NCBI GenBank assembly: GCA_001414485.1
Contig: LLEY01000217.1
Coordinates: 1-64,000 of the forward strand
Reading direction: 5' to 3'
Source of the DNA: Calycina herbarum
Lineage: Eukaryota > Ascomycota > Leotiomycetes > Helotiales > Pezizellaceae
DNA length: 64,000 bases
Shown: positions 35,110-45,799 of the stretch, piece after piece
How positions within the stretch are numbered: position 1 is the stretch's first letter
How the letters are laid out: every line of letters begins with the position of its first letter
The notes under the pieces: generated by a model
What the model saw: only the letters and a program-made list of their open reading frames with translations
What the model was told of the DNA's origin: nothing
Databases searched by the model: none
Program-made: the position numbers and the translations under genes

Positions 35110-36450
35110 TGTAAGAGTTGTGGCCACAGCTCGTGGCACACCTAAGCGAGAACACCAAAACCTAGACTCTATTTTTAAAAATATATTATAAATCCAATTC
35201 TAATTATTTTGACTCTAAATTAAAAACTTATATTAATGAATAGTAGCTAATCCACGTACTTTGATAACATCTTCTAGTTTACATGTTAATTTCTCAGTAT
35301 ATACCTAATAATCACGTGGATCTACTAGATCCCAAAGCCTTTAGATCTCCCTTATTAACTCCTCCTTAGAAGTCGGTACAAAGGGCAACTTTTTTAGCTC
35401 TTCTTTCATCCACTGCCAGACCTTCTCAATTACGTTTAAATCAGGGGAAGAAGGAGGCCAATTAAACCCGCGGATGCTATGTTCGAGCTTAGCTAAACGA
35501 GCATGTCCCTTGTGCACCTTAGAACAGTCTTCCATAAAGATATACTCAGTTCCAAGCTTGTCGAATAAGGGAAAGATAACTGGCTCGAGAACTTGGTCCC
35601 TATAGGCGCGGGAATTCACCCCTTTACAGCCTTGTTCCTTTTCTAAGAAGACAAGAGGGGATTTATAATCCCAGCCGATCGCGCCCCAGATCATAACCGA
35701 CACCCTCCCTGAACGATAAGTCGACCGAATACAGTTAGGACACCGTTTTTCGTCTATACGCCGCGTTACCCAAACCCTCCCACTCTTTCCAAGCTCGAAT
35801 ATACACTCATCCGACCATATAACCTTCCTCCAGTCCCCCCCCCTTGGATTCGAGGCAGCGTAGTCAGAGGTCCCTCACCAACGGTGTTCTAGTGCAAAAC
35901 CAAGGCGCTTTTTAGCTTGTTTCCGGGATATCAAAGGTCGAGGGCATACTACGCAGCGACGGTAGCCTACGTAGCGTAGTTCTCGTCGAATAGTACGTGC
36001 TGATGCGTCGATACCGAGGATGTTTCGGACTCGCTCGAAAGTTACACGACGAGTAGTATAATTTGTCGATATAAATCGAATAATCCGGCGAATATCCCTC
36101 TTTCCTAGTCGCCTCCTTTGATATTGCTTCCCTTTCCGTGTACATCGACTTGTTCCGTCCTTGCAAATCCGTCTCGCAGTGGTTCTAGGAACCCCTAATT
36201 CTTTGTGTATCCATCCCCACGATTTTCCGTCGCTTCGCGCTTGTTATACTCTAGCCCTTTTCGGTGTATGCCAATTGTGACCAGGCTCGTGTATAGGAGA
36301 GGAGGAGAGGATTCGGTCTGCCATTCTTAATTTAGAGAGTTTTGGACGAAAGGTTGAATTATAGTAGATTTTTGAAAAGGGAGTGTCGGAAATTAAGGTG
36401 GGGACAAATCTCGCTTAGGTGTGCCACGAGCTGTGGCCACAACTCTTACA
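35110..36450 (-). mobile_element. Tc1/mariner transposon with 42-bp perfect inverted repeats
   Basis: A 1,341-bp element with perfect 42-bp terminal inverted repeats starting TGTAAGAGTTGTGGCCACAG. The flanks read TTA on both sides (35107-35109 and 36451-36453). This is either a 3-bp duplication or the TA of this superfamily plus one chance base. It carries one transposase gene on the minus strand. It is inserted in the coding part of the gene at 34658-37414. Confidence 0.92.
35233..36324 (-). pseudogene. Tc1-type transposase, nearly intact (two stops, one frameshift)
   Basis: The minus-strand reading starts at ATG 36324 and ends with TAA at 35233-35235. The N-terminal part has helix-turn-helix character (SWGWIHKELGVPRTTARRIC). 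The DDE part includes VIWSDECIFELG, VMIWGAIGWDYKSPLVFLE, YIFMEDCSKVHKGHA and WPPSSPDLNVIEKVWQWMKE, the Tc1 signature with the acidic catalytic residues present. It is broken by a TAA (probably from CAA), a TGA in the middle, and a frame change at a run of nine Cs (35835-35843 on the plus strand). The small number of lesions suggests a young copy just beginning to be inactivated. It may have active relatives elsewhere in the genome. Confidence 0.85.
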
Positions 36451-37414
36451 TTATTTGAAACGACTCGATGGCAAGGTTGACAATCTACTCCCAGCTCTAG
36501 AGCTCGCTCTTATCCCCGAAAGAAGACTGTACCGAGTGTTTTTCTACATGAGGATGGAGGCTTGCGTTTTGGTTCTTCGTCCATCGTTGTCGTTTGATTG
36601 GTCTGAAGGCTTCTCTGTTCTTTCTGAGGCGTGGGAGGAACCGCGAATTAAATCTCTTCAAGCTCCTCCTTATCGATCGACAAAAGAAGACGATGATAAG
36701 GTATTCGAGTGGCTAGGGTATAGAGACCGACTTCCTCAACATGGTGAGAGCAATTGGGGTTCGGGGGGCACATACGACATTAAACGCATCGGAAAACATC
36801 AAAACTTACAAAGTCCGAAGACCTGGAATTGGGAGTATCCAGCATTGGAATTTATGTCCCCGTTGATGAGAAGAGCAGTTCGAGTAGTCAAGTTATACGC
36901 TCTGTGAGTATCTGGGTTATCTTTGGAATTTAGTAAGACTAGAGACTGATTATTACAGGTCAAAGAAAGACCCATATCATTGCTTCAGAAATATGTTTGA
37001 TGTCGGAGAATACGAGAATGAGATGGAACACAAGACTATGGGTGCCATAGGTAAGGTCTTGGAACAGGTAAGCCATCCGAAGTCCTCCTATTGATGAAAG
37101 CTAATACAAGATAGGCAGCTGAGCTTTTGCCTCCCGAGGTCGAGAAATTGACGATTCAATTCGAAGAAAACTATGACTGGAGCGAAAGAAACCACAAGAA
37201 TTTCAAGGACAAATACCAGCAGGGTCTCCAAAAATTCTTAGATCATTGCAATACAAACAATCTGATGTTTGTTGAGGCGGGGAGTACCGACTTGATTGAC
37301 GACGTTGCAACTGATGGTTCCTATTCCGTGCCAACCTCTGGCTGGGAAAGTCTTGAGTCCGCGATCGCAATTGTGGCCCTCACTGATGAGTGGCTCCGTC
37401 AATCATGGATGTGA

Positions 37415-37619
37415 TGGCATGAGGATATCCCAGATAGGCATCCACAAACTTCGCAGGAGTCCATCGGAGGAGAAATGACAGAACGGTATGAGGATTTCTC
37501 GAGTATAGTATGCATCAACAAGGCTCCGATGATTCCATCCGTGAAGCATGGAAAGATATGACAGAATGGTAAGTTTTCGAGGATTCTATCCAGGCAGAAC
37601 ATTATGGTCTCCCGGGTAT
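37415..37619. repeat. Short diverged tandem repeat next to the hAT insertion
   Basis: Three diverged copies of a unit of roughly 70-90 bases, containing CAACAAGGCTCCGATGATTC / CGACAAGTGCCCGAGGATCC and ATCCGTGAAG(C/T)ATGGA. They lie at about 37440, 37510 and, beyond the transposon, 40437. The hAT element has inserted at the start of the third copy. Confidence 0.45.
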
Positions 37620-40427
37620 CAGTGGTCGGCAACTGGAATTCCATGGAAGTTCCACAGCTATACACTGGAAGACTCCATTCCTTTTTTAAAAATCTATGGA
37701 AGACTCCATAAAAAATAGGGTTTCTATGGAAGTTCTACTAGAATTCCATCTACGTGACATTTCACGTGATTTCGGACCGTAAAAATAATAATCTAGGCGC
37801 CAAGGCCTACCTTTTATTTACTAAGATATTAAATTTAAAACTAATAACACTACTATATATACAACTACTCCTACAATAGCGTCTCTAAATCGTTGAGTAA
37901 TCTAAGCTCCTTAGCATTTAATGCCTCCTCTATCTTTGAGTCCTTAAAAGCGCTGTTATGCTAACCTAGAACTTCTACTAGTTCGTCCTACTTTATAACT
38001 TAATCGCCCTCCTAGAGTCCCTCCTTTAAAGCCTACATAGAACTTCTTCTTTAAGGACCCAAACCCTAAGTTTATACGTACAGTTATACTAGACGAGCTA
38101 GAGATGATGATAGTCAAATGTAGACAGCCGAATTGTATAAGTTAGACGCCTAAAAAGCTTAAGAGATTTATACTAGGAACACAAGCATTCAAGCAACACT
38201 ACCTCACCTACTACAAGGAGTTCCCTACGTCAAAGGATAAGGAGAAAGCACTTAAGGCAGATAGCTAAAGTACTTTCTTTTAGCCAAAGAAGAAGAGTCT
38301 TTTAAAGGAAGAGATTAAACATAATTAGCAAGTAGAATTCACTTATCGTCTAATTAGATAGGTTACTATAAATAACCTCTCTTTTTAGCTTGTTGATTAA
38401 GAGTCTATAGTATAGCTCTTTAAGTACATCAATCCACAAGTTACGCTTCCATCTACTCGTATACTCCTTCGTAATATTGCTACATAATTCGAACTTATAT
38501 AAAAGGCTCTTAAATCTCAACTCCAAGTACAAGTTATAAGCAGCGGTAGAATTGCTCTTACTACAGATACATAGACAGCGGTTAATCATAAGGAATATAT
38601 AATAGTTACTATACATTATATCAATAAGGAATTCGAAACTTATATAACTATTCTAGATCTTGTCTATCTACTAGAGCTAATTCACTTAAGAGAATACCTT
38701 ATAAGTATCCTTCTTAAGATTACCGATTTCTATGATATTACGCCTTCTACTTTAGCAATTACACGCGACAACGCCTCAGTAAACAATATACTTCTTACTA
38801 ACTTTGCAGCTAAATACGCTAGCTAATATCGCAAGTATTCGCTTAAAAAGAAGGCTCGCTTTTAGCTCTCTTTTGACATAGAGGAGGGAGATCTACGATG
38901 TCTTAGACATATCCTTAATCTTATAATTTAAGATGGTATAGCAATACTTAAAGTTAAGCTAAAAGAGCCTCGCCATTTATAAGACTTTTAACCCAATACC
39001 GCCGCTACACCTCTAGAAGAGATATCCTCAAAGCCTCAGTCCTTCTTTTTTAAGGCTCGATCACTTATAATTGTCTTTCGCCGACGTCTCTTCCGCTAAC
39101 AGTTACTCAACGCTTGTCAAAGATATAATATTAAGTTCCTTAAAATAACTTTAGATATACTAGTATAATAGAATTCAATAGCATTCTTTCTTAAACGCTT
39201 TTTACGCCTCGAAGATCCTATTAAATCTATATACACAACGTAAAGAATTAACGAATCAATTTATAATTTAGATCTCACTAATAAGGATTAGGATGCTATT
39301 AAGGAGATGCAAGAGTTCTTTACTATCTTTGAAAAGCCTCTTATTACACTTCAAGCCGAGAAGTACCCTACGCTCCACTACTCTATACCAACGTATATTA
39401 CTCTCCGCCGACAACTTAAAGCCCTCGTCTCGTATTAATACAAATACACTCTTCGTCAAGCTACGAGCACTATATATAAGAAGCTCGATAAATACTTCAA
39501 ATTAGCTCTTACCTCTCGCACCGCCTTAGTTACAACTATTTTAGATCCTCGATATAAGCTCTACTTCTTTGCTAAGATGTTAGAGAACTATGGCAGTACT
39601 AGAAACAATACATATAAGAAGGTTAAGGCACAATTTAAGTCGGCATATAATAAATACTATAGTCGAGATAATAAGATAAAGTTACAAGAGAGATTAACAG
39701 AGAAGGAGAGAGGCTTAGACGAGAGTTCTTCAAAGGAAGAGGAGGCCTAGCGTAACCCTTTTTACGACTTTAGCGACGATCGAGCTTATATAGTAATATC
39801 CGAATATACACAATACCTTTAGGAGAAGTGTTTAGCTAAGGACATACCTATTGGAGAGGTTGTAAAGTACTAGAAAGGCAAGTAATACGATTACCCTATA
39901 TTAGCACAAATAGTACGCGATTATCTTACAATACCTACTACATCGGCTCCCTCTAAATAAGTGTTTTCTAAAGGCGCTCTTGTTATTATAAAGAAGCGTT
40001 ACCGAGTTACTAATAGCACTTTACGTTGGATTATATGTCTAAGAAGCTAGGGTTTACTTACAGAAGCTGAAGTTAAGGAACTTGAAACAAGCGAAGAATT
40101 AATAGCATATATTCAAGGAGATGACGCTAGTAGTAGTAAAGCAATTAGTATATAATTAATAGAAAATTGAAAATTCCTTAAATTTAAGCTTTTTATGCCT
40201 TTTTTCGTTTAATTAGATAGCTAAATTTATCTTAAAATCTATGAAATTCACTACTAAATAACCTAAAATGACTCCTATACAGGCTAATATCTACTACCTC
40301 TGGAATAGGTGTTCCAGGGTTTTTTTTTATAGAAGACTCCATTCCATTTTAAACCTCTCCTAGAAGGTTCCATTGCTGGCAAAAACTGGAATATTCCACT
40401 GGAACCCCTTCCATTTGCCGACCACTG
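37620..40427 (+). mobile_element. hAT transposon, RIP-inactivated
   Basis: A 2,808-bp element with terminal inverted repeats beginning CAGTGGTCGGCAA and a perfect 8-bp target duplication CCGGGTAT (37612-37619 and 40428-40435), diagnostic of hAT. The plus strand reads as a degraded transposase. It has an N-terminal zinc-finger-like part (VKCRQPNCI near 38.1 kb), an RNase H-like middle (for example TRDNASVNNIL near 38.77 kb), and the C-terminal dimerisation region (YDYPILAQIVRDYLTIPTTS, near 39.9 kb). Many TAA/TAG codons stand in place of CAA/CAG, so RIP has killed it. No frame longer than about 90 codons survives. Confidence 0.92.
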
Positions 40428-40836
40428 CCGGGTATGCATCGACAAGTGCCCGAGGATCCCATCCGTGAAGTATGGATAGATTATGAGCTGGCTGCAGCCT
40501 ACATTCGTTACTAGCCCGTGCATATTTTACCCATGGAAGGAGAAAAGCTTCAGTATTGACGTCAATTTACTTACTATCGTGTCTCTTTTGCAATGCTAGG
40601 GAAAAAGCCATTACTAAACGGATGCGATTTTGAAGAGTCATGGGCTTATAACCTTCTCTAACGTAGACACACTTTGTAGAGCATCAAGAAAATACAAGAA
40701 ATGCATTTAAGCCATAAAATTATGTCAGGTAGTAGCCAAGCCTTTATTTTTGGTCCATTGGTGTCGTTCATCTGTGTGTAGTAGATATGAAACTTAAGAA
40801 AAGAGACCCGAGCAGCTTGGGAAGCACAAGATTTCT
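40428..40836. other. Intergenic, AAA gene 3' side
   Basis: Contains the third copy of the short repeat and the 3' side of the AAA+ ATPase gene. No coding sequence is supported. Confidence 0.5.
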
Positions 40837-43060
40837 CTAGGAAGTCTTCCCAAACTGATCACTCTTCTGCTCAACATCCAACACCGTCTTCAAATGCTCA
40901 TATCGCAACGGCACCCCCTTGTGTTGACTCAACAATTGTGCCGTCTTCAGAATATTTTTAATCTGTCGTCCATTGATCTCAACCTCCGCCAAATTTTCTA
41001 CATCCGCCGTACTCAACTCATGCTTGATACCTCTTTCCAAAAAGTTGTTCCATACTTTGGTTCGAGAGGACTTATCAAGATCAGGATACTCCATTCGGAT
41101 GTGAATGCCTACAAAGTAAAAATAATTAGCAATTATTCAAAACAACTGGCCGGAATAAAATTCCAAGAGTAATTTCGATGACTAGATAAAAGAGGATGAC
41201 TTACGCGACTGGAAAGCTGGATCCATGTTCATGACACGATTAGTTGTGAGGAAAAGAATTCCTTCGTAGTATTCAAGAGTCCGGAGGAAGATTGAGACAA
41301 TCTTGTTTCGCTCGAGATCGTGAGCGCTCCGTGCCTCGAGGAAAACATCGCACTCATCCAACAAGAGTACAGCATTCCATTTGGCAACCATCTCGAGGAT
41401 AGTAGTGAGAGTACCTTCAACTTCGGAGCTGTCAACACCTAGATCACCAGCACTCATCCTGCGGGGAATCTCGGAGTCAGTATTGTCATTGCAAGTAGTG
41501 TGTCTGAGTAGGAAGAGGAGGAAACTACTCACATGTACAGAGGCACTTTCATGTCTTCCGCCACTGACTCGGCCGTCAAAGTCTTTCCAATACCAGGACC
41601 CCCAGAAAGAAGCATTATGATGCCTTTTCCTTTACCAGATATCACGTCATCGAAGCTGTCTTTATATTTCGTTTGAGCAGATACGAAGGCCCGAATGAGC
41701 TCCTTCTGAGCCGGTGGGAGAACGAGATTGCCGAAAGCAGAACCATTCCAGACGATGGGCTTCACTTCGTCGACGAAGAAAGAAAGCCATTGTTTGGTTT
41801 TCAAGGCATATCCTTTGACAAAGCTTGCACAGTGGGTGAGTTGCTCGTCTGTGAGAGGGATACGCTTCGTGTCTTGTTGCATCTTGACCCCGGAATCGTT
41901 TGGCTCTATGTCATAGTCGTCGCTATCATCGCTGAATTGCTCTGAAATGTGAGAATCATCGTCGGAGGTATCGGCTTTGGACTTGATTGTGAGAGGTGTC
42001 AGGGATTGGATACTGTTGGGATTGAATTTCCCAAATGCAAATTTATCAATGATGATTCTCGAATCGATCGTGACTTTGATGTCCTGACCACATCGATTCT
42101 TGCCGAGCGCATAGGACTTGTAAGCTTGATAGTGGTAACCGTGGTACTTTTCGAAGATTCTGCCCCGTTTGATGAGTTTGGCGCGGATCTTCTTCTGATT
42201 GGGATGAAACTCAAGTGGGAAAGCTTCAAGCTCCGCAATGTTCATGGTGCCACCAAAGGCTGGGATGAGATGCTGCGACATGGCATATCCAAATCTATCA
42301 CCATCCCAATCAACCTTCTGGCACGATAGACTATAACATGGGCCATATTTGGGATGCTTGATGTAGTCCCCTAGAGTAAATTTCAAACCGCAGTGTCTAT
42401 CCCATTCATTTGCATAAATCGTGCCACCGGGCTGAAAGATAGTCCAAAGATGTTGGAATGTAATGACTTGATTTTCGATGTAATCGTTCTTCGCTGAGAT
42501 GATGTCTTGAAGTTCGGCTTGTAGTATGGAATATAGCAATTGAAGGTGCTTCTTGGTCTCTTCGTGTGTCTCAGCAGCCAATGCAGACGTGAGTTCCGAC
42601 CATCGGTGAACGAAAGGATTGAATGGCGCGAAGAATTCGAGTCGTTTGAGGGTAACAGTAACGCCTAAGCGATATATTGTTAGACACTGACACCCCCAGA
42701 AAGGAGTGTAAACATACCCGGATAGTTTTTCAAAACCTTGGTCAAGACATTTTTCAGCAAAGGGCTCTGAACAACGATACTGTGGATTTCAAGTTTTTTT
42801 CGAGAATCGAAACTCTTCTTGTTTCGAACAAGAATCGCATAGCGAGCAGTAACTTCGTTTTCAGCAGCTTCTAGGAGGTCTTCTGGATATTGGTCGGTCC
42901 ATGAAGTGCGGCCCCTGTTGTCTTCCAGTTGATAGAGGTCCTTGATATCGCATCTCATGCCCGGCTCTTCAACAACCGCCGGGGAAGTTGAATCGTTGGA
43001 TGACGACCCTGTGGGAGGTACTTGGTTAAGAGCAAGGCTCTGAGGAGTTTGGTCGCCCAT
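40837..43060 (-). CDS. AAA+ ATPase with fungal N-terminal domain (DUF7025 type)
   Basis: Four minus-strand exons (43060-42718, 42664-41533, 41458-41205, 41108-40837) give 666 residues. The N-terminal half has the motif set of a large fungal family of unknown function (YPGVTVTLKRLEFFAPFNPF then VHRWSEL). A central acidic linker (DTSDDDSHISEQFSDDSDDY) follows. The AAA+ core has Walker A GGPGIGKT with Lys475, MSAGDLG, Walker B LLLDECDVFLE, sensor 1 LFLTTNRV and an arginine-rich lid start (FQSRIHIRMEYPDLD). It should be an ATP-driven remodelling or unfolding enzyme; the target is unknown. The family is often expanded and variable in filamentous fungi. No RIP damage is visible though it lies between two dead transposon blocks. 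Confidence 0.92.
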
Positions 43061-44086
43061 TGTAAAAGATGAAAAAGTTAGCAAAGCTGAAAAAAGTAAG
43101 TATTCAACTTTAAATAAGGGTGTGTGGAAGTCTGATAGGTGAAGGGAAATACAATAATTATACCTCCGTTGAAACTAATATTCGCAGCGTACAGAATAGA
43201 GGTGCCAAGCTTCTGCTTTTTTTGCCACCTCTCCAGGCAACGAGACAAGGCAAATCTGAGTGAACGGTAAAGGATCTCTACAATAATTTCAGGTAGTTCG
43301 CAAAATTTACGTCAAGTTCAACCCTTGGTCGCCCGCTAACTGGGGATGGATTGACTCCCATTCTGCCTTTGTGACTGCCTTGTCATGAGTTTTGCAGGCA
43401 GGCAGACTTCTGCCTTGGGTCTGGTTGATAACCCGAACAGTTCAATAGAACCTCGAGAATTAGGATTACAAACTTCTGCCTTCGATGCGATGGGTGAGGT
43501 GACGTCGTGCTGGTTTCAATATCCTCAAGCTCCGCGCTGAGCATTTCGGCCCGGAAATACCTTCTTACCGCCACCCTTATTTATCGAGCACCGACGTTCT
43601 CTTCCTCAGACAACATCTAACCATCTCCATCAAAAGTCTCCCTATTACGACCAAATGGCCTTCTTATTTTTTACCAGAAGCTACAACAATCTATCATTCC
43701 GAATCACAATTCGCGGCTCAACTATCCCGATGACTGAACCTGCGGCCGACGACGGCCGACACTGATGATCAGCATGCCTTCACCACAATAAGAATAAATG
43801 CAAAAGGGCAAGCGGGGAGACGTGGGGGGGGGGATGATATTGTGAGTCAAGAAGAGTTTCTACCTGGGTGGCAACGCCCTAGAAGGGCCGCTGGACTCTA
43901 GGTTTCAATATCAGATTGGAAGGTCTTTATGACTGCTGTTGGGGACATCCATCAATTTCAGCCTATTGGTGATCTTGATGAACTCCCGCTGTCAGATGTT
44001 CTCGTTACCTTGTACACGTTATTTGCTTTTTCTCGAGACAATGTCGGAGAATTATCTCAACCAAGTGGATGACGTATGATAACTTA
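43061..44086. other. AAA gene promoter side, up to the Helitron
   Basis: About 1 kb of normal-composition DNA upstream of the AAA gene. No gene is supported; a 63-codon minus-strand frame at 43383-43574 has no features. It ends at the A of the Helitron target (44086). Confidence 0.5.
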
Positions 44087-45799
44087 TTAAAAGCGTAGCT
44101 TTTTTTTAGGTTCCGACCCCCCTGCCCGCGAGTCGAAGCCTGCCTTTTGAATCACGTGATCGAAATTGGCTCGATCACCTAATGCCGCTTAGTCATCGAT
44201 CAATATTGTTACTCGGATCTTATAGAACTCTTTTCTCTTCCTACCTTACTTAGTTTTAGCTATCTTTGTTTAAGTTTACCTTCCTCTTATACGATGGCTG
44301 CTAAATACTACTTGATATATATAAAGAAGCTTTCTCTTACGTCTTTCTTAAACGATATAGACGTAGATATTAATTCGTAGGTCTACTTAACGTGTATTAC
44401 GTGCTGCTATAAACTACGAAAACGCTATACTATAGCTATAGTTAGTCTATAACAGCTAGCTCAACGCTTGTAAAGGGACGCGCTAATACCTATATATCTT
44501 CTCCTCTTCCTTCTATACTATACTTATCGATATAGGCCCTTCTATAGCCGCCTTCCCGTCTCTCGCAGATCTATGTTATCCGCGAATCGACTCTTGAACT
44601 TACTCTCTCCTTATAACCTCCTCTCTCCCTCAGCGAACTAGGCTTCCTCTCTATAGACTAGTAGCAGCGGATTTAAAGCTTTAATAGCTTAATATAGGCT
44701 ATATAAATAGAAGATTATACCTGCTACTACGAATAGTAGTTTATAATAGCTCTTAAGAATATAGTATACTATAAGTGTTACTTATAAGATCCTAAAGATT
44801 ATAGACTATATCTTATGTCTATAGATAACGAGATAGACCCTAGACTTGTTCTAAATACCTTACTAGAGCTTACTTAAGTAGAAGAGATAATTATCGCTTA
44901 TTCCTACGTCTAGATAGTTCTCTTTCGATACCACGAGTACTAGTATTACTATTCGGGTTACTATATAAGTTTTATATAGAATATAGTTAAGACTATAATA
45001 GTACTCTCTAACCTCTCTATAGATCTAGATATTATTCTTATCTATCTACTAGATACGGCCTAGAATCTTAAGTATATCTCTACTTAAAGTGCTCTTATAG
45101 ACTATATTAACTTATATAGATATTAACGCTAGTTTAAGACAGATTTTCAGGTCTGTAAACGTTACGTCTTAATATAGCTCTATTACCTTTAAGTATACTA
45201 TCCTAACTACTGTTATATCACCCTCTTATACGCTTATATCGAGTCGCTCCTAGACGATAGAGATGTGTTAGACGTATTTCCTACGATTATCGATTCGACG
45301 ACCTATCTTATAGATCCTGTTAATAATACTATAGATAGAGCAGCGCCTAATATAGACTATTTACTGTCTATTAACACCTAGTCTATAGTCTCTAATCTCT
45401 ACGTTATAACAACCGAGGTAGACTTAATCCGTGGTAAGCTTATAAGCTATAACGCGTAACCTTAAGGAATCCCTGCCCCGTCTATTTATATAACGCTGTT
45501 AGACGAGGCGTTAGAGAACGAGCAGATCTTTATAATAGCCTTTCTTACGTTCTATCTTATAAGCTGCGTAGACTTTAACAGCCCTCGTATATAGTCTATA
45601 TCTCTTAATAACTACGCCTGTCACCTCCTCTGCTATTACGACGGCTGTTTTAGACGTTATCTACGGTAGCGGTTCTTAGTTTTTAATATCCTAATATAGC
45701 GGAAGGCAGCGAGCGCGGCCTGTTTCTACGTGTCTAAAGCGTCTAGCTTAAAAGATCTTACCTACGAAGAGCTTATAGCCGTGTTATAAGACGATACGT

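Larger units (their letters stand above)
34658..37414 (+). pseudogene. Unrecognised protein gene disrupted by a Tc1/mariner element
   Basis: The gene starts at ATG 34658, is broken after 35109 by the transposon at 35110-36450, and resumes at 36454. Later exons are 36454-36903, 36959-37067 and 37115-37414, with two normal introns. If the insertion and its duplicated target bases are ignored, the frame runs through at a GATTATTTG site and the whole is 436 codons. I recognise no family. The second half is rich in aromatic residues (for example WNWEYPALEFMSPLMRRAVR) and ends in an acidic stretch (ESAIAIVALTDEWLRQSW). As it stands, translation from 34658 runs into the element and stops at 35189-35191 after 177 codons. 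No RIP-type stops are seen in the host exons, so the break looks recent. Confidence 0.8.
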
